64,000 nucleotides of DNA from DATCJY01 sp036562565. GTDB lineage: Bacteria; Bacteroidota; Bacteroidia; Flavobacteriales_D; Sanyastnellaceae. The notes beneath the pieces are model-generated. The model did not search any database, was not told the origin of the DNA, and saw only the letters and a list, made by a program, of their open reading frames with translations. The position numbers and the translations under genes are program-made. The stretch covers positions 8,087 through 72,086 of the forward strand of contig DATCJY010000043.1 of the NCBI GenBank assembly GCA_036562565.1, read 5' to 3'. The number at the start of each line of letters is the position of its first letter. The stretch's first letter is position 1. Positions 33,180 to 41,617 of this stretch are shown here, one piece after another.

Positions 33180-35969
33180 TTACTCCTTCTCATTGTAGAC
33201 TATTCTAAATTCTACTCTTCTATTCATCGACCTACCATCCACAGTGAAGTTTGAAGCAATTGGTTTAGTATCTCCATAGCTGGCAATAATGAGGCGTTCC
33301 TTGTCCACACCTTTGCTGATTAAATAATCCGCAACGGCCTGGGCACGTTTTTGAGACAAACGCTTGTTGTATTCCGAGCTACCGGTATTACATGTATGTG
33401 CATTGATTTTAAGTGCGAATCCATCCTCCAACATCATGATTGAAGCGATGTAATCGAGGTTTGCATAAGAGCTTTGACTCACTTCAAAACTGTTGTACTC
33501 AAAACGAACATCCTGAAGTTTAGCAAACTCTCTGTTGAGCTTGGCCAGTTCCAACTTAGCTGTTGGTTTACCGATGCTCACAAGCTTTTTGGAGAACTCT
33601 TGCAGATCATAAGGTGCAATGTGAGCGTTCTTAAATCCTTTGGCTTTCAATTCACTTAAACGCTCCTCGAGCTGTTGTGGTGATGATGCTGTAAATACGG
33701 CATATTTATATCCAGCCTTCTCTCTGAGTTCTGCAACCTCCGTATCGATGGATTTGAAGTGAGCACTTTGTATGGGTATGCGCTGTGCCACTGAATCCAA
33801 CACGATATGATAAAGTGTAATTTGCTTGCGATTCGCTTGTGCAACAGCATTTGACTCCGGTTGTATATGGGAATCCTTAGCATCTCTAGGTTGTACAGCA
33901 ACAGTTGGCTCTACAACAGTTTGATTCACCATCTGAGCTGATGAGTGTTGCTGTGTTTTGGTACTACTCTCCTGTGCAACTTCACCAGTTTTCTGTTCTA
34001 CAACCACTTCCGGTTCTGCTATTGCCATAACGGCATCCACCATGGATTCTTGCACGTCATTGTTCTTCTCAATAGTTGTTTCGTTAATGGTATCCTCCTT
34101 AGCTTTAGCAGCCAATGCAGCTAGATGAGCAGCTCGATAGGCCGGTGAGTAATAACCTTTTCTCACCAGTTTCTGGTCATAGTTTTCATCTAAGAATGAC
34201 TCAGCATAAGAGGTCATAACGCCATACTTCTTGAGCGCAGTGTGCAACGGAATCAAATCCATCCAATTGGATGTACGCTCAATGGCATAGAGATATCCCT
34301 TGCTAGTCTTAATCTCTGAAATTTCATTTTCGATGTGCTCAAACACTTGGCTTTCAAACGGAATTGGCTCCACGGATTCCGCTACGACCAACATATAGAA
34401 ACGCTCTTTGGGAAGAGTATCCAGCTGAGCAATAATACTCTGCTGACGTTTGCTCATATTGATGAGTACCGGGTCCACCTTCGGACGTTGAATCAATGGT
34501 TCTATCACAATCTGATTCTCCGGAAGCGTTGTGCAATAGAAGTTTCGGTATACGCAAGCTCTCTGACGCTTGCCATATTTTCCTCTCGGGCCGATAACTT
34601 CACAACGCAGTTGATAGTAGCCTTCATTTTCCAGACTATAGACAAAAGACAAACTGTCTGAAACACGCTCATCATTCAACGTCCATCTGATTTCCTGAAC
34701 ATTAAATTCATTGAACATGCTTAGGTCCAATGATGCTTTAAACGTTTTGCCTATATAAACAGTATCCGGGATTGAAATCATTGGATCCGTGATGGCCTTT
34801 ACTTCCAGCTGTGTTTCGCTGATGGCCGAAAACACCATCTTGGTTGTTGTATCTACCGCACTCAAAACAACGGTATAGATTCCAGGCTCTTTGTAGCAAT
34901 ATTCAATTTCTTCCCCCACCATCGTGGTACCATCACCCAAATCCCATTGATACACAAAAGGAAGCGACTTGTCCAGTTGCTCCATGTTTTCATCCATAAG
35001 GTAATAGCACCAGATTATCTCTTCACTCGGTTGGCATTCTCTGTCAACTTCTTCAGTTTTCGTAAAGAAATACACATCATCCAATTCATGGTCGCGGTTA
35101 CTGCTGAAAAGACCAATGTTAGAACCGGTTTTTTCGAAATAAGCCAGTTCATCAGCAGGTGAATTGATGGTGTTGTTCAATCGGAAAGCTTCTTCATATT
35201 CATTGTTCTCCATGAGGAAGCTGCAATAGATGTCCATCCCTTCCGAGTCGTGACGACCATCACTGGTAAAGAACAATGTACCTTCTTCATTCACAAATGG
35301 GAAGAACTCGTTTCCTTCTTGGTTGATGTTCGGTCCCAGATTGATAGGCTCACTCCAGCCTTCCGGAGTAAGCACACATTTATATATATCCGAGCCGCCA
35401 TAACCTCCCGGACGATTGGATGCGAAATACAAAGTGCTGTCGTTATCCGTTAGAAATGGATGTGCAGTACTGTAACGGCTATTTGGGGAATTGTGAATGA
35501 ACTCACCGGTTTTCACCCACTCGCCATTGACCAACTTGGCAATAAAGATTCCTAGTTTATACTCATCCACCTTGGTGTTTTTGCCGGACTTTTTAATGAG
35601 GTTAGCGGTGTAATACATGGTTTGTCCATCAGACGAAACCGTGGCATGTCCTTCATTATAAAAGCCATTCACATCTCCTTTCAAAGGCTCTGCCGGCAAA
35701 TAACCTCCTTTTCCATCAGCTCGGGAGATGAATAGATCAGTGTAGAACACCTCTATGGAATCTTCATTATAGGTGGTTGTCTTCTTTGTTCTGCTAGAAC
35801 AAAAGAGAATATCATCCCCCACATAAATTGCCGAGAAGTCGGCTTCCTTCGAATTATAGGGGAAGGGTTGAACGGTATAAATCTGAGCGCTCCATGATGC
35901 CGCTTGCAGACAACACAGAACCAACAGCAAGAACCGAACACAACGGTGTATGTCAAGATATAAACACAT
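33180..35969 (-). CDS. OmpA-family surface protein with PD40 and PKD domains
   Basis: 929 residues. A signal peptide (FLLLVLCCLQAASWSAQ) is followed by WD40-like PD40 repeats at about 40-330 (LYFASNRPGGYGGSDIYKC, LFFTSDGRHDSEGMDIYCS). A PKD-type fold comes next (FVYQWDLGDGTTMVGEEIEYCYKEPGIYTVVLSAVD, split here by description), then two SPOR-like modules (GYLYAIERTSNWMDLIPLH and GYKYAVFTASSPQQLEERL). The C-terminal OmpA domain binds peptidoglycan (KINAHTCNTGSSEYN, LSQKRAQAVADYLISKGV, NRRVEF). No lipobox is seen. The architecture resembles PorE-type proteins linking type IX secretion to the wall. First gene of a three-gene operon. Confidence 0.9.
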   Translation of the reverse strand: MCLYLDIHRCVRFLLLVLCCLQAASWSAQIYTVQPFPYNSKEADFSAIYVGDDILFCSSRTKKTTTYNEDSIEVFYTDLFISRADGKGGYLPAEPLKGDVNGFYNEGHATVSSDGQTMYYTANLIKKSGKNTKVDEYKLGIFIAKLVNGEWVKTGEFIHNSPNSRYSTAHPFLTDNDSTLYFASNRPGGYGGSDIYKCVLTPEGWSEPINLGPNINQEGNEFFPFVNEEGTLFFTSDGRHDSEGMDIYCSFLMENNEYEEAFRLNNTINSPADELAYFEKTGSNIGLFSSNRDHELDDVYFFTKTEEVDRECQPSEEIIWCYYLMDENMEQLDKSLPFVYQWDLGDGTTMVGEEIEYCYKEPGIYTVVLSAVDTTTKMVFSAISETQLEVKAITDPMISIPDTVYIGKTFKASLDLSMFNEFNVQEIRWTLNDERVSDSLSFVYSLENEGYYQLRCEVIGPRGKYGKRQRACVYRNFYCTTLPENQIVIEPLIQRPKVDPVLINMSKRQQSIIAQLDTLPKERFYMLVVAESVEPIPFESQVFEHIENEISEIKTSKGYLYAIERTSNWMDLIPLHTALKKYGVMTSYAESFLDENYDQKLVRKGYYSPAYRAAHLAALAAKAKEDTINETTIEKNNDVQESMVDAVMAIAEPEVVVEQKTGEVAQESSTKTQQHSSAQMVNQTVVEPTVAVQPRDAKDSHIQPESNAVAQANRKQITLYHIVLDSVAQRIPIQSAHFKSIDTEVAELREKAGYKYAVFTASSPQQLEERLSELKAKGFKNAHIAPYDLQEFSKKLVSIGKPTAKLELAKLNREFAKLQDVRFEYNSFEVSQSSYANLDYIASIMMLEDGFALKINAHTCNTGSSEYNKRLSQKRAQAVADYLISKGVDKERLIIASYGDTKPIASNFTVDGRSMNRRVEFRIVYNEKE

Positions 35970-36155
35970 AGGGCACTGAGGATTTCTACGCTAAGAGTTT
36001 ACATTTGTTACATATACCCACCAGCCCTTTGATTTCTAACTTCTTTATCATCTTCAAGATTCGCCACCTTATACGCTTTAAATTGTTTATAGAACATCGA
36101 ACTCTTCCATAGAAGCAAAAGTGAGGCGAATAACTTTGTCACAAACTTTAATGCA

Positions 36156-37544
36156 GTGACACTTATAAAATCAATTTCCGGAATACGCGGTACCATTGGT
36201 GGTCCAGCGGGTGATGGTCTCACACCACTTGATATTGTGAAGTTCACCTCTGCTTTTTGTCAGCTTATTCAAAAGCGAAAAGGCAAGCGAGATATCCTAG
36301 TGGTTGTGGGTAGAGATGCCCGCATCTCAGGAGCCATGGTGCAAGGATTGGTCAACAACACCTTGAGTGGCATGGGGGCTCATGTCATCGACCTAGGATT
36401 GTCCACAACTCCTACAGTGGAAATTGCTGTTCCATTGGAAAAAGCTGATGCAGGAATCATTCTCACTGCAAGTCATAATCCGAAACAATGGAATGCCTTG
36501 AAGTTGCTGAATCACAAAGGCGAATTCATCTCAGCCGAAGATGGTCAGGAAATGCTAGCCATGGCAGATGCAGAAGACTTCAGCTATGCTGATGTTGATC
36601 AGCTGGGTACTATTATCAGCAAGGATTACTTGTTCAAGCACATTGAAGAAATATTGAAATTAGAATTGGTTAATAAAGAAGCCATTGAAAAAGCCAATTT
36701 TAATATCGCAGTAGATGCGGTGAATTCAACCGGAGGAATCTATGTTCCGGCATTGCTGGAAGCACTCGGAGTGAAACAAATACACAAATTGTATTGCGAA
36801 CCAAACGGGCATTTCCCTCATAACCCGGAACCGCTTCCTGAGCATTTGACCGACATTTCATCATTGGTGAAAGAAAAAGGTTGCGACTTTGGAATTGTGG
36901 TGGATCCGGATGTGGACCGACTGGCTTTCGTAAATGAAGATGGCAGCATGTTCGGTGAGGAGTATACACTTGTGGCCGTGGCCGATTATGTTCTTTCAAA
37001 AACACCGGGCAATACCGTGTCCAACCTGTCCTCTACCCGTGCATTGCGCGATGTAACAGAGCAGCACAAAGGCTCCTATACTGCCGCAGCAGTTGGTGAA
37101 GTGAATGTGGTCATCAAGATGAAAGAAACCAATGCCGTGATTGGTGGTGAAGGAAACGGTGGCATCATTTATCCTGAAGCCCACTACGGTCGCGATGCAT
37201 TGGTGGGCATTGCCTTGTTCCTCTCTCATCTTGCGGAGAAGAAAATGAAGATGACGGAGCTCAGAGCTAGCTATCCGGCTTATGTCATTTCAAAAAATAA
37301 AATTGAACTAACCCCGGCACATGATGTGGATGCGATTCTAAGAGATGTTCAAGGATTATTTCCCGATGCTGTCATCAACACCATTGACGGTGTGAAGTTT
37401 GATTTTCCGGATGGTTGGGTACATTTGCGCAAGAGCAATACCGAGCCGATTGTGCGTGTATATGCAGAACATTCTACTACGGAACAAGCCGATGCACTGG
37501 CTCAAAAAGTGATAAATGCGGTAAAACAAATCGTCCATATATAA
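36156..37544 (+). CDS. glmM: phosphoglucosamine mutase, GTG start
   Basis: Converts glucosamine-6-phosphate to glucosamine-1-phosphate for UDP-GlcNAc, peptidoglycan and LPS synthesis; 462 residues, cytoplasmic. It starts with GTG at 36156, giving MTLIKSISGIRGTIGGPAG, the family N-terminus; no in-frame ATG exists upstream. The catalytic serine lies in TASHNPKQWNALK, the metal loop is DPDVDRL, the sugar-specificity loop GEGNGG, and the phosphate-binding loop RKSNTEPIVRVYAE. The Bacteroidota form differs from E. coli GlmM in sequence around the serine but keeps all motifs. It is divergent from the OmpA gene with a 186-base gap and ends at a terminator. Confidence 0.93.
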   Translation: MTLIKSISGIRGTIGGPAGDGLTPLDIVKFTSAFCQLIQKRKGKRDILVVVGRDARISGAMVQGLVNNTLSGMGAHVIDLGLSTTPTVEIAVPLEKADAGIILTASHNPKQWNALKLLNHKGEFISAEDGQEMLAMADAEDFSYADVDQLGTIISKDYLFKHIEEILKLELVNKEAIEKANFNIAVDAVNSTGGIYVPALLEALGVKQIHKLYCEPNGHFPHNPEPLPEHLTDISSLVKEKGCDFGIVVDPDVDRLAFVNEDGSMFGEEYTLVAVADYVLSKTPGNTVSNLSSTRALRDVTEQHKGSYTAAAVGEVNVVIKMKETNAVIGGEGNGGIIYPEAHYGRDALVGIALFLSHLAEKKMKMTELRASYPAYVISKNKIELTPAHDVDAILRDVQGLFPDAVINTIDGVKFDFPDGWVHLRKSNTEPIVRVYAEHSTTEQADALAQKVINAVKQIVHI

Positions 37545-37550
37545 TGGAAG

Positions 37551-37578
37551 AAGCCGGAATTTAAATCCGGCTTTTTTC
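37551..37578 (+). terminator. intrinsic terminator after glmM
   Basis: An 8-bp stem AAGCCGGA/TCCGGCTT with a seven-base loop, followed by TTTT, six bases after the stop. Confidence 0.85.
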
Positions 37579-37643
37579 ATTCATCTATGAATTAACTTTC
37601 TGCTTTCATCCTACCATTCAATTGTCACTCATTTTTGTGCGAC

Positions 37644-38579
37644 ATGATTCGTTTGACTATGGCTTTCTTCTTAAGCTCCTTACTTTCATCGTGTAATATA
37701 GTTGCACTTGTTGGTCGCAAACAGGACAAGAAGTTTGAAAAAAATGGCTTTGTACTTCACACTTTTGATGAGAAAGGTTACAAGCGAAGCGCTTACTACA
37801 TCAACAACGGCCGGCCAAAAATCATGTTGTTGCATGGTTATGGTGCCAGCGGAATCGGTCAGTATTATCGTTCGGCTTTGGACCTGGCCAAAGATTATGA
37901 TGTCATTCTTCCTGACTTGCTCTATTGTGGTCGCAGTCATGGTGACAGCAGCGAGTTCAGCTATACGATTGCAGCACAAGTAAAACACATTGAATACCTC
38001 GTGGAGAAGCTGAACATTCAAGAACCGATGCTTCTGGTAGGCAACTCTTATGGTGGTATTGTAGCTTCCTATTATGCAGAAAAAAATCCACCGCGTGTAT
38101 CGAAGTTGGTAGTTTATGACGCTCCAATCAATTGCTACACAGCAACCTATGCCGATAGTCTGGCCAAGAGCATGGGCGTACCATCAGTTAGAGAATTGCT
38201 CTCTCCTACCAACGTTTATGAAAACAGAAAGTCACTCGATATCGTATTTCACAAACAACCGTACATTCCTCGCTTTCTGCGCCATCAAATGGTGAAATAC
38301 GGCAGTTTGGTCACGCGCGACCATCAAGTGAAGTTATTGGAATACCTCATCAGCAAGGAAGAACAGATGAACCAGTATTACTTCAAATGGCAGATGCCGG
38401 TTTACCTTGCTTGGGGCGAGTTTGATCAGCTAATCCCGATGAGTACTTGTGAGCAATTAGCCGAACGCTATTCCATTCCAAAAGAGCGAATTAAAATATT
38501 TCGCAACGCTGCACATGCCGCCAATGTGGAGTTTCCGAAGGAGTTTTGCGCATACATCCGCTCTCTCATGAACGACTGA
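37644..38579 (+). CDS. alpha/beta hydrolase, predicted lipoprotein
   Basis: 311 residues from the ATG at 37644; a TTG three codons earlier is in frame but unnecessary. The signal MIRLTMAFFLSSLLSSC ends in a lipobox, so the enzyme is exported. The fold is a classic serine hydrolase: oxyanion strand MLLHGYGASGIGQYY, nucleophile elbow GNSYGG, acid in WGEFDQLIP and catalytic His in NAAHAANVE. This matches esterases and haloalkane-dehalogenase-like enzymes such as BioH-type or lysophospholipase-like proteins, but the substrate is not evident. No cap domain signature helped. It is separated from glmM by a terminator. Confidence 0.88.
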   Translation: MIRLTMAFFLSSLLSSCNIVALVGRKQDKKFEKNGFVLHTFDEKGYKRSAYYINNGRPKIMLLHGYGASGIGQYYRSALDLAKDYDVILPDLLYCGRSHGDSSEFSYTIAAQVKHIEYLVEKLNIQEPMLLVGNSYGGIVASYYAEKNPPRVSKLVVYDAPINCYTATYADSLAKSMGVPSVRELLSPTNVYENRKSLDIVFHKQPYIPRFLRHQMVKYGSLVTRDHQVKLLEYLISKEEQMNQYYFKWQMPVYLAWGEFDQLIPMSTCEQLAERYSIPKERIKIFRNAAHAANVEFPKEFCAYIRSLMND

Positions 38580-38790
38580 TAGCTTTCACTTCACGTTTTA
38601 TTAAGTCGACTAAACGAGCGCCCTTTTCAAGCCAAACCAGAACAGATAAATGATATATTCACAGTGCACCACCGCATCCAGACTAAATGCCGAACAAGTC
38701 CATAGAACAGGGTGATACCGAATCGGTTTGATGTGTAAATGAGATAACGCCTTCGGGTAATCATGAAATAGACTTTGCTCCGTCCATCCT

Positions 38791-38799
38791 TACCTTAGC
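38791..38799 (+). promoter_or_regulatory. putative -7 promoter box TACCTTAGC for the PepSY-like gene
   Basis: TACCTTAGC is one base from TAnnTTTGC and lies 41 bases before the ATG; a TTTG sits 13 bases upstream (38774-38777), closer than usual. The rest of the 38580-38790 gap shows nothing. Confidence 0.3.
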
Positions 38800-38839
38800 A
38801 ACTAACTGAAAAACAACATTTATTAAAACAAAAAAAATC

Positions 38840-39280
38840 ATGAGAGCAAAAATTATTTTATCTGTGCTGGCGCTAAGTTTAGCATTCATCACATCTGCAC
38901 AAGACCTCAAAGAGAGTGAAGTTCCTGCAGGTTTACTCGAAGCATTTAAGAAAGAACATCCGAATGTTCGTGGTGTTGAGTGGGAACGCGATGGAGCCTA
39001 CTACAAAGTGGAATTCAAACGCGACTCTCGTGACCAAGAAATTTGGTACGATGACAAAGGACAAATCTTGCGTTCCAAAGAAGATATCACAGTAGCCGAA
39101 CTACCCGAGGCTGTAGCGGTCTCCATCAAGAAAAATTACCATCAATTCAAAACAGATGATATTGAAAAATGGACAGAAGGTCGCGCCATTACTTATAAAG
39201 TAGAATTAAAAAGCAGTGACGGAGACCGCAATGTGATTTTCGATAAGAACGGACAAGTACTCGTGGATGTGATGGATTAA
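38840..39280 (+). CDS. exported PepSY-like (BLIP-like) protein
   Basis: 146 residues with a signal peptide (RAKIILSVLALSLAFITSAQ). It contains two related modules of the form P-x-x-h-x-x-x-h-K-x-x-x-P/Y ... W ... Y-K-V-E-h ... D-x-x-G-Q-h-L. The first is EVPAGLLEAFKKEHPNVRGVEW with YYKVEFKR, and the second LPEAVAVSIKKNYHQF with YKVELKSSDG. This is the PF11396 PepSY-like fold seen in many small periplasmic Bacteroidota proteins; the fold may bind peptides or inhibit proteases, but no role is proven. It is a single gene between weak promoter and strong terminator. Confidence 0.85.
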   Translation: MRAKIILSVLALSLAFITSAQDLKESEVPAGLLEAFKKEHPNVRGVEWERDGAYYKVEFKRDSRDQEIWYDDKGQILRSKEDITVAELPEAVAVSIKKNYHQFKTDDIEKWTEGRAITYKVELKSSDGDRNVIFDKNGQVLVDVMD

Positions 39281-39310
39281 ACGATTCAAATAATTAATAA
39301 TTAATAATCA

Positions 39311-39340
39311 AAACGCAACTCACTTGAGTTGCGTTTTTTT
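39311..39340. terminator. intrinsic terminator, possibly bidirectional
   Basis: A 10-bp stem AAACGCAACT/AGTTGCGTTT with a six-base loop, then a T-run on the plus strand; it lies between the PepSY-like gene and the convergent reductase. Confidence 0.85.
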
Positions 39341-39363
39341 ATTTCGTTCAACCTTGCAATATT

Positions 39364-41373
39364 TCAAATTTCTAGTGCCAGTTTTGTTCCTTCTTCAATT
39401 GCACGTTTGGCATCCAACTCCCCAGCGAACTTGGCACCACCAATCATGTGCAGTGGTTTCCCTTTGTCTTTCAATGCATCATAAACGCTGCGCTCACTTT
39501 CCTGTCCTGCGCAAATAAGGATGTGATCCACTTCTAATATCATCTCTTTGTCATCGCGTAGGATATGCAAGCCACGCTCTGAGATTTTATTGTAGGAAAC
39601 ACCGTCCAAATATTTCACACCATATTTTTTGAGTTCTTCTCTGTGAATCCATGCCGTGGTTTTTCCAAGTCTTGCACCCGGCTTGCCTTTCTTGCGCTGC
39701 AGGAGATATATCTCCCGCACCGGCTGCTCCTTGGTTTTGTCTTTCATTAATCCTCCGCGATGGTGGTAATCAGTATCGACATTCCATTTCTTCAAAAAGT
39801 CAGATGTTGCCTCGGGCTTGGAGCCTTTGAGCAAAAACATCGCTACATCGATACCAATACCTCCTGCACCAATGATGGCTACCCTCTTGCCTACCTGCTT
39901 CTTATCGCGAAGCACTTCAGGATATTCCAATACATTCGGAAGTTCAATGCCTTCTAAATCCATCTTGCGAGGAACTACACCCGATGAAATGATGATTTCA
40001 TCAAAACCGTCTGCATCATCGGGTGTGAAGGTTGTATTCAGCAGAAGCCGCACATCGTGTTTCATCAACATCACATTAAAGTAGCGCAGTGTTTCATTGA
40101 ATTCCTCTTTGCCGCTTACAACCTTTGCCATGTTGAGCTGACCACCAATGGAGGATGAAGCTTCATACAGTGTTACGTCATGTCCCCGCTGAGCAGCCGT
40201 TATGGCAGCCGCTAGTCCGGCAGGTCCAGCTCCTACAATAGCTATTTTCTTTGGAGTAGTTGTTTTGGTGAGTCTCCATTCGGTTTCTCTGCAAGCAAAA
40301 GGATTCACCAAACAGCTCGCGACCTTGCGGTTGAATATGTGATCAAGACATGCCTGATTACAGGCAATGCATGTATTAATTTCATTGGTCATGCCGTTCT
40401 TCGCTTTGACCATAAAGTATGGATCAGCCAAGAATGGTCGAGCCATAGAAACCATATCGGCACAACCTTCCTGTAGAATACGCTCAGCTACTTCAGGGGT
40501 ATTGATGCGATTGGTAGTGATAAGTGGGATATTCACTTTGCCCATCAATCGCTTCGTTACCCATGCAAATCCTGCGCGAGGAACCATTTGAGCAATGGTG
40601 GGTACGCGCGCTTCATGCCAACCGATTCCGGTATTGATGATGGTTGCTCCTGCTTGCTCAATGCGCCTAGCCAGCATCTCAATCTCATCCCAAGTTTGTC
40701 CGTCTTCAATTAAATCTAACATGGACAAGCGATAGATGATGATAAAATCTTTTCCAACCGCTTTGCGAATTCCTTCAACTATTTGAATCGGAAATTGAAT
40801 ACGATTTTCAAATGATCCGCCCCATTTATCGGTTCGTTTATTGGTGCGTGACACAAGGAACTGATTGATTAGATAACCTTCGCTGCCCATGACCTCCACA
40901 CCATCATAACCTGCTTCTTTAGCCAATTGTGCAGCACGGATAAAGTGTTGAATGGTAAGCCTCACTCCCCAACCCGGCAATGGCCATGGTTTGAAAGGGG
41001 CTATAGGAGCTTTGATGCGCGAAGGAGCCACGGCCAAGGGACTATAGGCATAACGACCGGCATGCAGTATTTGCAGACAAATTTTTCCCCCTTCATGATG
41101 AACCGCTTCGGTAATTAGGCGGTGATTGTTTACATCTGACTTACTAGTGATGCGCGCACCAAGCGGATTTAATCTGCCGAATAAATCAGGAGCAATACCA
41201 CCTGTAACAATAAGCCCCACACCACCTTTTGCACGCTCGGCATAAAAAGCTGCCATTTTGGTGAAACCATCGGCATCTTCTTCCAAACCGGTGTGCATGG
41301 AGCCCATAATCACCCGGTTCTTTAATTGTGTAAAGCCAAGGTCCAGCGGTTGAAACAATTTCTCGTATTGCAT
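39364..41373 (-). CDS. fadH: 2,4-dienoyl-CoA reductase-type NADPH:flavin oxidoreductase
   Basis: 669 residues. An N-terminal Old Yellow Enzyme FMN barrel (PLDLGFTQLKNRVIMGSMHT, MARPFLADP) is joined to a 4Fe-4S site (CIACNQACLDHIFNRKVASC) and a C-terminal FAD/NADPH unit (VGAGPAGLAAAITAAQRGHD, AIIGAGGIGIDVAMFLL). This is the layout of E. coli FadH, which reduces 2,4-dienoyl-CoA in unsaturated fatty acid oxidation. The ATG at 41373 gives MQYEKLFQPLD, aligning with the E. coli start; an ATG seven codons earlier is possible. The AHAGRY-like stretch LQILHAGRYAYSP, close to the family active site, supports the specificity but other substrates in this group cannot be ruled out. Confidence 0.92.
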   Translation of the reverse strand: MQYEKLFQPLDLGFTQLKNRVIMGSMHTGLEEDADGFTKMAAFYAERAKGGVGLIVTGGIAPDLFGRLNPLGARITSKSDVNNHRLITEAVHHEGGKICLQILHAGRYAYSPLAVAPSRIKAPIAPFKPWPLPGWGVRLTIQHFIRAAQLAKEAGYDGVEVMGSEGYLINQFLVSRTNKRTDKWGGSFENRIQFPIQIVEGIRKAVGKDFIIIYRLSMLDLIEDGQTWDEIEMLARRIEQAGATIINTGIGWHEARVPTIAQMVPRAGFAWVTKRLMGKVNIPLITTNRINTPEVAERILQEGCADMVSMARPFLADPYFMVKAKNGMTNEINTCIACNQACLDHIFNRKVASCLVNPFACRETEWRLTKTTTPKKIAIVGAGPAGLAAAITAAQRGHDVTLYEASSSIGGQLNMAKVVSGKEEFNETLRYFNVMLMKHDVRLLLNTTFTPDDADGFDEIIISSGVVPRKMDLEGIELPNVLEYPEVLRDKKQVGKRVAIIGAGGIGIDVAMFLLKGSKPEATSDFLKKWNVDTDYHHRGGLMKDKTKEQPVREIYLLQRKKGKPGARLGKTTAWIHREELKKYGVKYLDGVSYNKISERGLHILRDDKEMILEVDHILICAGQESERSVYDALKDKGKPLHMIGGAKFAGELDAKRAIEEGTKLALEI

Positions 41374-41551
41374 AAAGTCGTTATCTGTGTGCAATGTAGG
41401 CCCAAATTAAAGTTTCAATCAATTATAACTGAGAGATTAATAAAAGGGTATTAAATTCGATACACCTAAACACACATTTAACGCACACTCTGAACTTAGG
41501 CTATCAGCCGGCATTATAGCTAACATCTATATCATTATAAAAACTATTGTT

Positions 41552-41582
41552 TTTGTTTATTAAACGAAGCAGGTACTTTCGC
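41552..41582 (+). promoter_or_regulatory. promoter of katG (TTTG-N18-TACTTTCGC)
   Basis: TTTG at 41552-41555 and TACTTTCGC at 41574-41582, spaced 18 bases, 7 of 8 with the consensus. It predicts a leader of about 30 bases. No OxyR- or PerR-like inverted repeat was obvious. Confidence 0.6.
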
Positions 41583-41617
41583 CCTGTAATCACCAACAAA
41601 AAGTAAAAATTATTCCC

